Assembly (NCBI RefSeq): GCF_036013645.1
Contig: NZ_CP107869.1
Coordinates: 6,138,001 to 6,202,000 of the forward strand
Source of the DNA: Streptomyces sp. NBC_00490
GTDB taxonomy: Bacteria > Actinomycetota > Actinomycetes > Streptomycetales > Streptomycetaceae
Reading direction: 5' to 3'
Length of the DNA stretch: 64,000 nt
Shown here: piece by piece, positions 38,507 through 47,522 of the stretch
How the letters are laid out: every line of letters starts with the position of its first letter
Numbering within the stretch: position 1 is the first letter of the stretch
Position numbers and translations under genes: made by a program
The notes under the pieces: model-generated
Told to the model about the DNA's origin: nothing
Seen by the model: the letters and a program-made list of their open reading frames with translations, nothing else
Databases searched by the model: none

Positions 38507-39631
38507 GTGACTGAGATCGAGATCGGGCGCGGCAAGCGCGGCCGCCGGGCGTACGCCTTCGACGACATCGCCGTCGTCCCGAGCCGTCGTACGCGCGACC
38601 CGAAGGAGGTCTCGATCGCCTGGCAGATCGACGCCTACCGCTTCGAGCTGCCGTTCCTGGCCGCCCCCATGGACTCGGTCGTCTCCCCGGCCACCGCGAT
38701 CCGCATCGGCGAGCTCGGCGGCCTCGGCGTGCTGAACCTCGAGGGCCTGTGGACGCGGTACGAGGACCCGCAGCCCTTGCTCGACGAAATCGTCGGCATG
38801 GACTCGGAGACGGCGACCCGGCGCCTCCAGGAGATCTACTCCGCCCCCATCAAGGAGGAGCTGATCGGCCAGCGCATCAAGGAGGTGCGCGACTCGGGCG
38901 TGGTCACCGCGGCCGCGCTGTCCCCGCAGCGCACGGCGCAGTTCTCCAAGGCCGTCGTCGACGCGGGCGTGGACATCTTCGTCATTCGCGGTACGACGGT
39001 GTCGGCCGAGCACGTGTCGGGTTCGCACGAGCCGCTGAACCTGAAGCAGTTCATCTACGAGCTCGACGTCCCGGTGATCGTGGGCGGCTGCGCCACCTAC
39101 ACCGCCGCCCTGCACCTGATGCGCACCGGCGCCGCGGGCGTCCTGGTCGGTTTCGGCGGCGGCGCGGCGCACACCACGCGCAACGTGCTGGGCATCCAGG
39201 TCCCGATGGCGACCGCGGTGGCCGATGTCGCCGCCGCCCGCCGGGACTACATGGACGAGTCCGGCGGCCGGTACGCGCACGTGATCGCGGACGGCGGCGT
39301 GGGCTGGTCCGGCGACCTCTCCAAGGCGATCGCCTGCGGCGCGGACGCCGTGATGATGGGCTCCCCGCTGGCCCGCGCGACGGACGCGCCGGGCCAGGGC
39401 AACCACTGGGGCATGGAGGCCGTCAACGAGGAGCTGCCGCGCGGCAAGAAGGTCGACCTGGGCACGGTCGGCACGATCGAGGAGGTCCTGACGGGCCCGT
39501 CGCACATCCCGGACGGCTCGATGAACTTCTTCGGCGCGCTCCGGCGGGCGATGGCCACGACCGGATACAGCGAGCTGAAGGAATTCCAGCGCGTCGAGGT
39601 CACGGTCGCGGACTCGCAGCACAAGCGGTAG
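38507..39631 (+). CDS. guaB3: GuaB3 family IMP dehydrogenase-related protein
   Basis: A 374-residue IMPDH-fold barrel without CBS domains. GTG 38507 (AGGGAAAGG upstream) opens MTEIEIGRGKRGRRAYAFDD. Barrel motifs such as AAPMDSVVSPATAI, GGLGVLNLEGLW and IADGGVGWSGDLSKAIACGA are present. At the catalytic loop it reads FGGGAAHTTRNVLG, so the IMPDH cysteine is a histidine; ordinary IMPDH chemistry is doubtful. It is conserved next to guaB in actinobacteria. Confidence 0.93.
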   Translation: MTEIEIGRGKRGRRAYAFDDIAVVPSRRTRDPKEVSIAWQIDAYRFELPFLAAPMDSVVSPATAIRIGELGGLGVLNLEGLWTRYEDPQPLLDEIVGMDSETATRRLQEIYSAPIKEELIGQRIKEVRDSGVVTAAALSPQRTAQFSKAVVDAGVDIFVIRGTTVSAEHVSGSHEPLNLKQFIYELDVPVIVGGCATYTAALHLMRTGAAGVLVGFGGGAAHTTRNVLGIQVPMATAVADVAAARRDYMDESGGRYAHVIADGGVGWSGDLSKAIACGADAVMMGSPLARATDAPGQGNHWGMEAVNEELPRGKKVDLGTVGTIEEVLTGPSHIPDGSMNFFGALRRAMATTGYSELKEFQRVEVTVADSQHKR

Positions 39632-39639
39632 GTCGTACG

Positions 39640-39686
39640 ACATCGAAGGGCCCGTCCACCGGGGAGGTGGGCGGGCCCTTCGATGT
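39640..39686. terminator. Bidirectional terminator after guaB3
   Basis: A 21-bp stem with one G-T pair (ACATCGAAGGGCCCGTCCACC and its partner) and a 5-base loop, between the convergent guaB3 and small membrane gene. Confidence 0.85.
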
Positions 39687-39698
39687 GCCGTCGCGGCT

Positions 39699-39962
39699 TC
39701 AGAGCCAGGCCTTCAGGAAGGCGGCCATCAGCAGGACGAGGCCGCCGGCGAAGATACGGGCGCCTTGTATGCGGAATCGGCGGGCCGTCCACACCGTGTC
39801 GAGCGGGCTGAAGTCGCCCGTGGCGGCGGCTCTCAGCTCGGTGTTGATCCTGGCGCGCTCCGCCCAGACATCGGCCGCCCCGAGCACGTTGAACGCCAAG
39901 CGGCCGCCCCATCCGGTGGCCGCGAGACCGACCAGCAGAAGAACCACGGGTACGGGCACCAC
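39699..39962 (-). CDS. Small membrane protein, 87 residues
   Basis: Starts at GTG 39962, two bases after the stop of the upstream gene, so translation is coupled. There are two hydrophobic segments: VVPVPVVLLLVGLAATGWGG at the N-terminus and IFAGGLVLLMAAFLKAWL at the C-terminus. Between them is a charged loop (WAERARINTELRAAATGDFS). A longer reading frame extends upstream but lies out of frame inside the neighbour. Function unknown; it is a conserved-looking pair with the next gene. Confidence 0.75.
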   Translation of the reverse strand: MVPVPVVLLLVGLAATGWGGRLAFNVLGAADVWAERARINTELRAAATGDFSPLDTVWTARRFRIQGARIFAGGLVLLMAAFLKAWL

Positions 39963-39964
39963 GC

Positions 39965-40453
39965 TCAGGCCACGGCCTTCTTGGCGCCCGAGAACGCGGC
40001 GAAGGCGCCGATGGCGAGGAACAGGAAGCTCATCGCGTCGAACGACTCCTTCCAGATCGTGACGACCAGGTCGGAGTACTCGGTGAGCACGTCGGTGAGG
40101 GTGACACTGGCCTCTGTGGCGTCCATGATCAACGCGACCCCGAACAGCTGACCAAGGCAGACCGCGACGAGCGACAGCGCGCCGCTCACGATCGGCAGTA
40201 CCGGGTTCGCGCCGCCGACCTTGCCCGCGGCGAAGCCGATGGCGAGGCCGACGCCGATCGCGGCGTAGCCGATCTCGCGCTCGGTGGCCTTGAGGACGAA
40301 GCCGTAGACGCCCGCGGTGACCAAGGCCACGACGACGGCGGTGACCACGCCGAGAGCGATGTTGTCGCGGGCCGGGGCGGCCGGTGGCAGCGAGGCCGGC
40401 TGCTGGGCGAACGGGTTGCCGTCGGTGGGCGGCGGCGGGGTTGGCTGGGTCAT
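39965..40453 (-). CDS. Hypothetical membrane protein, 162 residues
   Basis: A proline-rich cytoplasmic N-terminus (MTQPTPPPPTDGNPFAQQP) precedes four hydrophobic segments: LGVVTAVVVALVTAGVYGFV, IGYAAIGVGLAIGFAAGKVG, VSGALSLVAVCLGQLFGVAL and DAMSFLFLAIGAFAAFSGAK. No catalytic motif is seen. It forms an operon with the 87-residue gene downstream. The likely start ATG 40453 is followed upstream by a short GC gap to the nucleotide-sugar dehydrogenase stop. Confidence 0.8.
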   Translation of the reverse strand: MTQPTPPPPTDGNPFAQQPASLPPAAPARDNIALGVVTAVVVALVTAGVYGFVLKATEREIGYAAIGVGLAIGFAAGKVGGANPVLPIVSGALSLVAVCLGQLFGVALIMDATEASVTLTDVLTEYSDLVVTIWKESFDAMSFLFLAIGAFAAFSGAKKAVA

Positions 40454-40588
40454 GACAGAGATCCCCCCATGGGACTGTCGGACGAGCGGCGTGGGGTGTG
40501 CGCACGAGTGTGCGACGGGACTCGTCTGTCAGGCGAGTCGCCGAAGGGTAGCAGGCACTCCGACCCTCGCCACCAGGCAATTTCGTCC

Positions 40589-41800
40589 TCAGATCCGATG
40601 TGCCGCCCCAGTCGGCGTGGCCCCCCGCGTGTCCAGCAGCAGCTGTGCCTTCACCGACAGGCCCTGGAGGTCGTACGTCCGGTGCTGTTGGAGCAGGATT
40701 GTCAGGTCCGCGTCAGCGGCGGCCTCGTAGAGCGAGTCCGCGCGGGGGACCGGGCGGTCGAGGACGTTCCAGGAGGGGACGTGGGGGTCGTGGTAGCTCA
40801 CCGAGGCGCCCAGTTCCATCAGGCGGATCGCGATCTCGCGGGCCGGGGTGCCCTGTTGGTCGGCGAGGTCGGGCTTGTAGGTCACGCCGAGGAGCAGGAT
40901 GCGGGCGCCCCGGGCCGACTTGCCGTGCTCGTTGAGGAGGGCGGCGGCGCGCTGGACGACGTAACGCGGCATCTGGCTGTTGACCTGCTGGGCCAGTTCG
41001 ACCATGCGCAGGGCGCGGCCGGTGGGGGCGCCGGTCAGGTCCTGGGGGACCCCGTGGCCGCCGACGCCGGGGCCGGGGCGGAAGGACTGGAAGCCGAAGG
41101 GCTTGGTCTCCGCGCACCGGACGACGTCCCACAGGTCGACGCCCAGGTCGTGGCAGAGGACGGCCATCTCGTTGACGAGGGCGATGTTGACATGGCGGTA
41201 GTTGGTCTCCAGGAGCTGGACCGTCTCCGCCTCTCGCGGGCCACGCGCGCGTACCACCTTGTCGGTGAGGCGTGAGTAGAAGGCGGCCGCCGACTCGGTG
41301 CAGGCGGGGGTCAGGCCGCCGATCACCTTGGGGGTGTTGGCGGGCGTGAAGTCGCGGTTGCCGGGGTCGACGCGGCTGGGGGAGTAGGCGAGGTGGAAGT
41401 CGCGGCCCGCGCGGAGGCCGGAGCCCTCTTCCAGGAGGGGGCGCAGGCGGTCCTCGGTGGTGCCCGGGGGGACCGGGGACTCCAGGATGACCGTGGTGTG
41501 CGGGCGCAGGTGGGCGGCCAGGGTGCGGGCCGCGGACTCCACCTGCGTGAGGTCGAGCCCGCCGTCCGCCCCGCGCGGGGTGGGCGCGCAGATGACCGCG
41601 GTGCGCACCCGGCCGAGCTCGGCGGGGGAGGTGGTCGGCCGGAAGCCCCCCGAGAGCATCCGGCGCAGTTCGGCGGGGCTGAGGGAGCCGGGCTCGGGTC
41701 CGGTGCGGTAACCGAGCGTGGGGATGCCGGCGGCGACGGCGGCCTGGGCCAGGGGCAGTCCGTAGGGGCCGAGTCCGATGACGGCGAGATCTGCGGGCAT
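40589..41800 (-). CDS. UDP-sugar dehydrogenase family protein lacking the catalytic Cys
   Basis: A 403-residue protein of the UDP-glucose/UDP-ManNAc 6-dehydrogenase family. The Rossmann domain (LAVIGLGPYGLPLAQAAVAA), ICAPTPRG, ESPVPPGTT, YSPSRVDPGN and NYRHVNIALVNEMAVL match WecC-type enzymes, as does YKPDLADQQGTPA. The signature GPGVGGHCxP reads GPGVGGHGVP: residue 250 is Gly instead of the nucleophilic Cys. Oxidation to the uronic acid should fail, so it may have another role. ATG 41800 follows GGAAGGACGG. It is divergent from glpD. Confidence 0.85.
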   Translation of the reverse strand: MPADLAVIGLGPYGLPLAQAAVAAGIPTLGYRTGPEPGSLSPAELRRMLSGGFRPTTSPAELGRVRTAVICAPTPRGADGGLDLTQVESAARTLAAHLRPHTTVILESPVPPGTTEDRLRPLLEEGSGLRAGRDFHLAYSPSRVDPGNRDFTPANTPKVIGGLTPACTESAAAFYSRLTDKVVRARGPREAETVQLLETNYRHVNIALVNEMAVLCHDLGVDLWDVVRCAETKPFGFQSFRPGPGVGGHGVPQDLTGAPTGRALRMVELAQQVNSQMPRYVVQRAAALLNEHGKSARGARILLLGVTYKPDLADQQGTPAREIAIRLMELGASVSYHDPHVPSWNVLDRPVPRADSLYEAAADADLTILLQQHRTYDLQGLSVKAQLLLDTRGATPTGAAHRI

Positions 41801-41960
41801 GGCGTTGGACCGTCCTTCCCAGTAGCCGAAGCGGGACAGGTGCGCAAGCCCTGTGGACTGGACGAGCGAGCGCAATGTCAGACTAAGAGTAAATCTGACC
41901 GAAATACGAGATTGATTCCTTGTGTCTTCCCGCAGGAGTCCCTGGAGCTTCGGCCCACGT

Positions 41961-41981
41961 CCTGTGGAAGTTGTCCACAGG
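41961..41981. promoter_or_regulatory. DnaA-box palindrome
   Basis: CCTGTGGA, five bases, TCCACAGG, with a perfect streptomycete DnaA box TTGTCCACA at 41971-41979. A third, imperfect box (TGTGGACTG) lies at 41852-41860. This is in the 297-base gap between divergent genes, and no other origin-like feature is present. Confidence 0.45.
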
Positions 41982-42097
41982 CTGGGGGCGACTGGTGGCT
42001 GAAGTCGGGCAAGGCGGTCAGAATTTGGGCATGAGGGATACGGACCGGGTCACTCCTCACGGGTGAGACCGGCGTGACCGAACAGCGGGAGGCAGCG

Positions 42098-43804
42098 GTG
42101 AGGACAGCGACACTGGGGCCGGCGCAGCGAGCCGAGGCGCTCGCGGCCATGGCCGAGCGCGAGCTGGACCTACTGGTGGTGGGCGCCGGTGTGGTCGGTG
42201 CCGGGACCGCCCTCGACGCGGTGACGCGCGGGCTGTCCGTCGGACTGGTCGAGGCACGTGACTGGGCGTCGGGCACCTCGAGCCGGTCGAGCAAGCTCAT
42301 CCACGGCGGCCTGCGCTACCTGGAGATGCTCGACTTCGCCCTCGTCCGGGAGGCGTTGAAGGAGCGCGGGCTGTTGCTGGAACGGCTCGCTCCGCACCTC
42401 GTGAAGCCGGTGCCGTTCCTGTACCCGCTCCAGCACAAGGGCTGGGAGCGGCTGTACGCCGGCTCCGGCGTCGCGCTCTACGACACCATGTCGATGGCCC
42501 GCGGGCACGGGCGAGGCCTGCCGATGCACCGGCATCTGAGCCGTCGTCACGCCCTGCGCATCGCACCCGCCTTGAAGAAGGACGCCCTGGTCGGCGCCCT
42601 CCAGTACTACGACGCCCAGATGGACGACGCCCGCTTCGTGGCCACCCTGGTGCGTACGGCGGCGGCGTACGGCGCGCAGGTCGCCAACCGCGCCCGGGTG
42701 ACCGGCTTCCTCCGCGAGGGCGAACGTGTCGTCGGCGCCCGGGTGCAGGACGTCGAGGCGGGCGGGGAGTACGAGGTCCGCGCCAAGCAGGTCGTCAACG
42801 CCACGGGCGTGTGGACCGACGACACGCAGGCCATGGTGGGCGAGCGGGGGCAGTTCCACGTGCGGGCCTCCAAGGGCATCCACCTCGTCGTGCCCAAGGA
42901 CCGCATCCACGCCACGACCGGGCTGATCCTGCGCACCGAGAAGTCGGTGCTGTTCGTCATTCCGTGGGGCCGGCACTGGATCATCGGCACGACCGACACC
43001 GACTGGGACCTCGACAAGGCACATCCCGCCGCCTCCAGCGCGGACATCGACTACCTGCTGGAACACGTGAACTCGGTGCTCGCCGTGCCGCTCACACGGG
43101 ACGACGTCGAGGGCGTGTACGCGGGTCTGCGGCCGTTGCTGGCCGGGGAGTCGGACGCCACCAGCAAGCTGTCCCGCGAGCACACCGTGGCGCATCCCGT
43201 GCCGGGGCTCGTGGTCGTGGCGGGCGGCAAGTACACGACGTACCGGGTCATGGCCAAGGACGCCGTGGACGAGGCCGTGCACGCCCTCGATCTGCGGGTC
43301 GCCGAGTGCGTCACCGAGGACGTGCCGCTGCTGGGCGCCGAGGGGTACCGGGCGCTGTGGAACGCGCGAGCGCGGATCGCCGCCCGGACGGGGCTGCACG
43401 TGGTGCGGGTGGAGCATCTGCTGAACCGGTTCGGTTCGCTGGCGGAGGAGGTCCTGGACCTCATCGCGGCGGACGCCTCACTCGGGGAGCCGCTGCCGGC
43501 GGCCGAGGACTATCTGCGCGCCGAGATCGTGTACGCCGCCTCGCACGAGGGGGCGCGGCACCTGGACGACGTGCTGACCCGGCGGACACGGATCTCCATC
43601 GAGACCTTCGACCGGGGCACGCGGAGCGCGCGGGAGGCCGCCGAGCTGATGGCGCCGGTGCTGGGCTGGGACAAGGACCACATCGAGCGGGAGATCCAGC
43701 ACTACGAGAAGCGGGTGGAGGCGGAGCGGGAGTCGCAGCGGCAGCCCGACGACCTGACGGCCGACGCGGCCCGGCTGGGGGCGCCGGACATCGCGCCGCT
43801 GTAG
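42098..43804 (+). CDS. glpD: Glycerol-3-phosphate dehydrogenase (FAD, aerobic)
   Basis: Oxidises sn-glycerol-3-phosphate to DHAP at the membrane, feeding electrons to quinone. The 568-residue product has the FAD-binding motif LLVVGAGVVGAGTALDA and SSRSSKLIHGGLRYLEMLDF. PWGRHWIIGTTDTDWD, GLRPLLAGESDATSKLSREH and VVAGGKYTTYRVMAKD complete the DAO-type core, with a helical C-terminal domain. GTG 42098 has GGGAGG upstream; an earlier in-frame GTG at 42074 does not. It converges on the serine hydrolase gene over a long hairpin. Confidence 0.95.
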   Translation: MRTATLGPAQRAEALAAMAERELDLLVVGAGVVGAGTALDAVTRGLSVGLVEARDWASGTSSRSSKLIHGGLRYLEMLDFALVREALKERGLLLERLAPHLVKPVPFLYPLQHKGWERLYAGSGVALYDTMSMARGHGRGLPMHRHLSRRHALRIAPALKKDALVGALQYYDAQMDDARFVATLVRTAAAYGAQVANRARVTGFLREGERVVGARVQDVEAGGEYEVRAKQVVNATGVWTDDTQAMVGERGQFHVRASKGIHLVVPKDRIHATTGLILRTEKSVLFVIPWGRHWIIGTTDTDWDLDKAHPAASSADIDYLLEHVNSVLAVPLTRDDVEGVYAGLRPLLAGESDATSKLSREHTVAHPVPGLVVVAGGKYTTYRVMAKDAVDEAVHALDLRVAECVTEDVPLLGAEGYRALWNARARIAARTGLHVVRVEHLLNRFGSLAEEVLDLIAADASLGEPLPAAEDYLRAEIVYAASHEGARHLDDVLTRRTRISIETFDRGTRSAREAAELMAPVLGWDKDHIEREIQHYEKRVEAERESQRQPDDLTADAARLGAPDIAPL

Positions 43805-43822
43805 GGCTTCCGCACGGCCCTG

Positions 43823-43867
43823 GATCCCGGTTCGACATCACTCGAACGAGTGTCGCGAGCCGGGATC
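43823..43867. terminator. Bidirectional hairpin after glpD
   Basis: Outer stem GATCCCGG / CCGGGATC and inner stem CACTCG / CGAGTG with small bulges form one long hairpin between the convergent glpD and serine hydrolase genes. Confidence 0.7.
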
Positions 43868-43888
43868 TTCGTTCGGAACCCGCTCGTT

Positions 43889-44932
43889 CTACGAGGTGCG
43901 GGGGCAGAACTCGGCGGCGAGCAGGGCCGGTTCGAGGCGGGGGTCTGCGATCGCGGTCGTGTTCACGCGGAAGGTGAGCACGCGACGGCCGTCGACGGTG
44001 GCCGCGGTGCGCACATAACTGCCGGAGATCCGGCCGTTGTGCCCCCACACCGTCGTGCCGCACGGCAGCTTCGCCGGGAACAGCCCCATGCCGTACAGGC
44101 CGTGTGCGGCGCGGGTGTCGCGCATCTCGCGCAGCCGGTGCGGGGGCAGCAGTTCACCGCCGAGCAGCGCCGCGTAGAAGCGGTCCAGGTCGGCGAGGGT
44201 GGTCACCAACTCACCGGCGGCTCCGGCGACCCGCGGATCCAGATCGGTGACGTCCGATCCGTCGGTGTCGTAGGCGCGGCCGTGTGGGGTGGGGAGCGAG
44301 GTGCGGGATCCAGGGAAGGAGGTGTCCGCCAGACCCAGCGGAGCGATGATGCGGCGCTCGGCCTCGGTCGCGTAGGGGTGGCCGGTGACCTGGGCGATGA
44401 CCATGCCGAGCAGGACGTAGTTGGTGTTCGAGTAGGAGTAGCGGCCCGGGTCGGCAGGAGGGTGGGTGAGTGCGATCCGTACGGCTTGAAGAGGAGTGAG
44501 GGGGACCAGGCCCTCGGTGTCCGTGGTGAAGTCGTTCAGGCCGCTGGTGTGGGTGAGCAGGGCGCGCAGGGTGATCGTGCGGCCGTCGTTGCCGGCTCCG
44601 CGGACCAGGCCGGGCAGATGCCGCTCCACGGTGTCGGACAGGGACAGCCGGTGTTCTTCGGCCAGTTGCAGGACGACCGTCGCGAGGAAGGTCTTCGTGA
44701 TGCTGCCGGCGCGGAAGTGGTCGGCGCGGGTGATGCCCTGGCCGGCCTCGGCGTAGCGGGTGCCGCTCTCCCCGCGGGCCAGCAGGGCGGCGGCGGGGGC
44801 TTTGCCCTCGCTGACCAGCAGCGGGAGGATCGCGTCCGTCGGGGGCGGCGCGGGTGCGGAGGAGGCGGCCGGGGCCAGGGCGAGGAGCGCGAGGGACACA
44901 GCTACGGCCAGTACTGTCCGGAGCGGCGGCAT
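43889..44932 (-). CDS. Secreted serine hydrolase (class C beta-lactamase / DD-peptidase family)
   Basis: A 347-residue exported protein with a signal peptide (MPPLRTVLAVAVSLALLALA, cleavage near SSA-AP). Active-site motifs are S77-x-x-K80 in GSITKTFLA, Y-x-N in YSYSNTNYVLLG and a C-terminal HNGRISG. Such enzymes act as D-alanyl-D-alanine carboxypeptidases or esterases on wall or small esters. ATG 44932 follows AGGAGGG. It is divergent from the first kinase gene. Confidence 0.9.
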   Translation of the reverse strand: MPPLRTVLAVAVSLALLALAPAASSAPAPPPTDAILPLLVSEGKAPAAALLARGESGTRYAEAGQGITRADHFRAGSITKTFLATVVLQLAEEHRLSLSDTVERHLPGLVRGAGNDGRTITLRALLTHTSGLNDFTTDTEGLVPLTPLQAVRIALTHPPADPGRYSYSNTNYVLLGMVIAQVTGHPYATEAERRIIAPLGLADTSFPGSRTSLPTPHGRAYDTDGSDVTDLDPRVAGAAGELVTTLADLDRFYAALLGGELLPPHRLREMRDTRAAHGLYGMGLFPAKLPCGTTVWGHNGRISGSYVRTAATVDGRRVLTFRVNTTAIADPRLEPALLAAEFCPRTS

Positions 44933-45244
44933 CGTGGTCCCTCCTGGTTCCTCGTGCGGCGATCGGGGTCCCGCGGCGGTTGCGGCCGGTTCCTTGTGAG
45001 GCGCCCATCATGCAGGGTGGCGGAATTCGGTCTTCCGGCGGTCTTCGGGTGGGGCGGGCTACGTGGTGCGGGGCGTGTGTTCGTCACCCTGGTGTGAGGG
45101 TCGGTGGCGCGCCGTGTTCATGGGGGTGCGGGTGTTCGGTCCACATGGCGGGCGGCTGGTCCGCAGAGGCACCCTGGGGCGTCGGGCACTTGTCGGGTGA
45201 GGGACAATGGAGGCTCTGTCAGGGCGGGTTGTATGAGGGGACGC
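44933..45244. other. Intergenic region, serine hydrolase / first kinase (312 bases)
   Basis: It should hold the divergent promoters of both genes. I see no convincing -35/-10 pair, palindrome or small gene. A GACAAT near 45203 could be the -10 element of the kinase gene, and GAGGGG at 45235-45240 is its ribosome-binding site. Confidence 0.4.
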
Positions 45245-47359
45245 ATGTCGGAGGCGGAGCGGGCGGGGGCATCCCGTCAGGGCAAGAGCGAACGTCTCCT
45301 CGCCGGGCGGTACCGGTTGGGAGCAGTGCTCGGCCGCGGCGGCATGGGCACGGTGTGGCGTGCCGAGGACGAGACCCTGGGTCGGATCGTCGCGGTGAAG
45401 GAGCTGAGGTTCCCCTCCAATATCGACGAGGAGGAGAAGCGGCGGCTGATCACGCGGACGTTGCGTGAGGCCAAGGCGATCGCGCGGATCCGGAACAACA
45501 GCGCGGTGACCGTCTTCGACGTGGTCGAGGAGGACGACCGGCCGTGGATCGTGATGGAACTCGTCGAGGGCAAGTCGCTCGCCGAGGTCATCCGGGAGGA
45601 CGGCCTGCTGGAGCCGAAGCGCGCGGCGGAGGTCGGGCTCGCGGTGCTCGACGTCCTGCGTTCGGCGCACCGTCAGGGCATCCTGCACCGGGACGTGAAG
45701 CCGTCCAACGTGCTGATCTCCGAGGACGGCCGGGTCGTGCTCACCGACTTCGGCATCGCCCAGGTGGAGGGCGACCCGTCGATCACCTCGACCGGCATGC
45801 TGGTCGGCGCCCCCTCCTACATCTCCCCGGAGCGCGCCCGTGGGCACAAGCCGGGTCCGGCCGCTGACCTGTGGTCGCTGGGCGGGCTGTTGTACGCGTC
45901 GGTCGAGGGGGTGCCGCCGTACGACAAGGGCTCGGCGATCGCCACTCTGACCGCGGTGATGACCGAGCCGCTGGAGGAGCCGAAGAACGCGGGTCCGCTG
46001 AAGGACGTCATCTACGGGCTGCTCACCAAGGATCCCGAGAAGCGGCTCGACGACACCGGTGCGCGCGTGATGCTCAACGCGGTGATCCACGCGCCCGAGC
46101 CCAAGGCGGAGCCGGAGCCGGCACCGGACGCGACGAAGGTCGTGCCGTTGCCTCCGCAGCCCGACCGGGGTGAGGGCGGGGAGCGGTTGCGCGGGGCGTT
46201 CCGTTCCGTGCGCAAGGCGGCCGTGGCCGCGGGAGCGGCCGGTACGGCGGCTGCGGCTCGGGCCAAGTCCGGGAATGGGACGGGCACTGCGGGATCGTCC
46301 GGTACCTCGGGCTCGTCGGGTACGCCCGCTTCGTCGGGCACCTCCGGTTCGTCGGGTGGTGCCGCGGCTTCGGGGCCGGGTGCTGCTGGGGCGGGTGCGC
46401 AGGCGAAGCCGACTTCTTCGTCCGGGACGGCTGTCTCGGGGTCCGGCAGCGTGGGTGTCAGCGGTGCCAGTGCCAGTGCCGGTGCCGCTGGTGCTGGTGC
46501 TGGTGCCGGCTCGGGAGCCGGGGGCAACGCGACCGGTGGTGGGCGGAGTTCGGGGTGGCCCGTGATGACGCCGCCGGATCTGCCGCCGCGGCCCGTGCCG
46601 AGGGCGCCGCTCACCGATGTGGTGCCGAAGCGGACGCTGGTGATCATCGCGGTGGTCCTGGTGCTCGCGGTGGTCGCGGTCGTGCTGGCCGTCGTGCTCA
46701 ACGGTGACGGCGACTCCTCCAAGAGTTCGGCGGGCGGTGGCGGTGCCAAGACCTCCGCCAGTGCGAGCCCGAGTCCCTCCACCAAGGAGGACGAGAGCGG
46801 CGGCGCCCAGACGGACGGCAAGGCGACCGAGTCCGCGGGGTCCGGCGCGGCGGCGGAGAAGACGCCGAGCAGCAGCGCGACCGCGACCGGCGGTAGCGAG
46901 GCCGGGGGTTCCGCCGACGGCGACAGCACGGCGAAGACGACGTACAAGGGCGGTCAGGGGTACTCGATCGGGCTGCCCAAGGGGTGGAAGTTCCAGACGT
47001 CGGCCTCGGCGGGGGATCGTTTCACCGGGCCTGACGGGCAGAAGCTGTTGGTGGCCTGGACGTCCACGCCGAAGGGTGACCCGGTGGCGGACTGGAAGAG
47101 CCAGGAGCGGTACATGGCGCGTTCCCAGTACGACCGGGTCCGCATAGCGAAGGTGAACTACCGGGGCTGGCTCGCGGCCGACTGGGAGTTCACCTATGTC
47201 GAGGGCGGAACGAAGTACCGGACGATCGACCGGGGGTTCGTCGTCAACGACCATCTCGGATATGCGCTGATGTACACGGCGAAAGCGGCCAATTGGGGCA
47301 GTGAGCTGCGCAAGGACACCTGGCAGACCCTCGCGCAGACATTCGAACCGAAATCGTGA
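45245..47359 (+). CDS. Transmembrane Ser/Thr protein kinase 1
   Basis: A 704-residue eukaryotic-type (Pkn) kinase. The kinase domain is at about 20-280: GRGGMGTVWRAED, Lys in IVAVKELRF, LHRDVKPSNVLI, LTDFGIAQVEG and SPERARGHKPGPAADLWSLG. A Ser/Gly/Ala/Thr-rich juxtamembrane linker (about 330-450) precedes the membrane helix TLVIIAVVLVLAVVAVVLAV. An extracytoplasmic domain (about 565-704; YSIGLPKGWKFQTSASAG, WLAADWEFTYVEGGTKYRTI) resembles those of kinases 2 and 3. ATG 45245 follows GAGGGG. First of six tandem genes; from memory, the S. coelicolor counterparts (SCO4775-4779) influence spore-wall synthesis. Confidence 0.93.
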   Translation: MSEAERAGASRQGKSERLLAGRYRLGAVLGRGGMGTVWRAEDETLGRIVAVKELRFPSNIDEEEKRRLITRTLREAKAIARIRNNSAVTVFDVVEEDDRPWIVMELVEGKSLAEVIREDGLLEPKRAAEVGLAVLDVLRSAHRQGILHRDVKPSNVLISEDGRVVLTDFGIAQVEGDPSITSTGMLVGAPSYISPERARGHKPGPAADLWSLGGLLYASVEGVPPYDKGSAIATLTAVMTEPLEEPKNAGPLKDVIYGLLTKDPEKRLDDTGARVMLNAVIHAPEPKAEPEPAPDATKVVPLPPQPDRGEGGERLRGAFRSVRKAAVAAGAAGTAAAARAKSGNGTGTAGSSGTSGSSGTPASSGTSGSSGGAAASGPGAAGAGAQAKPTSSSGTAVSGSGSVGVSGASASAGAAGAGAGAGSGAGGNATGGGRSSGWPVMTPPDLPPRPVPRAPLTDVVPKRTLVIIAVVLVLAVVAVVLAVVLNGDGDSSKSSAGGGGAKTSASASPSPSTKEDESGGAQTDGKATESAGSGAAAEKTPSSSATATGGSEAGGSADGDSTAKTTYKGGQGYSIGLPKGWKFQTSASAGDRFTGPDGQKLLVAWTSTPKGDPVADWKSQERYMARSQYDRVRIAKVNYRGWLAADWEFTYVEGGTKYRTIDRGFVVNDHLGYALMYTAKAANWGSELRKDTWQTLAQTFEPKS
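46280..46535 (+). repeat. Low-complexity Ser/Gly/Ala/Thr-coding repeat in kinase 1
   Basis: Degenerate short repeats such as GGCTCGTCGGGTAC encode SGTSGSSGTPASSGTSGSSG and related stretches between kinase domain and membrane helix. Length polymorphism between strains is likely. Confidence 0.7.
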
Positions 47360-47522
47360 AGTGACCCGACCCGCGTTTGAGGCGTGAGATCTGGCATCCC
47401 CTCTTTGCGGGTTGCCTCCGGCACGTATCGTGAAGGCTTGCGGACCGTACGCATCCAACTATGGGCGGAACGGCACGCGGGGCGAACGGAATTGACCGAT
47501 CCGGAGTGCCGGGGGAGGCAAC

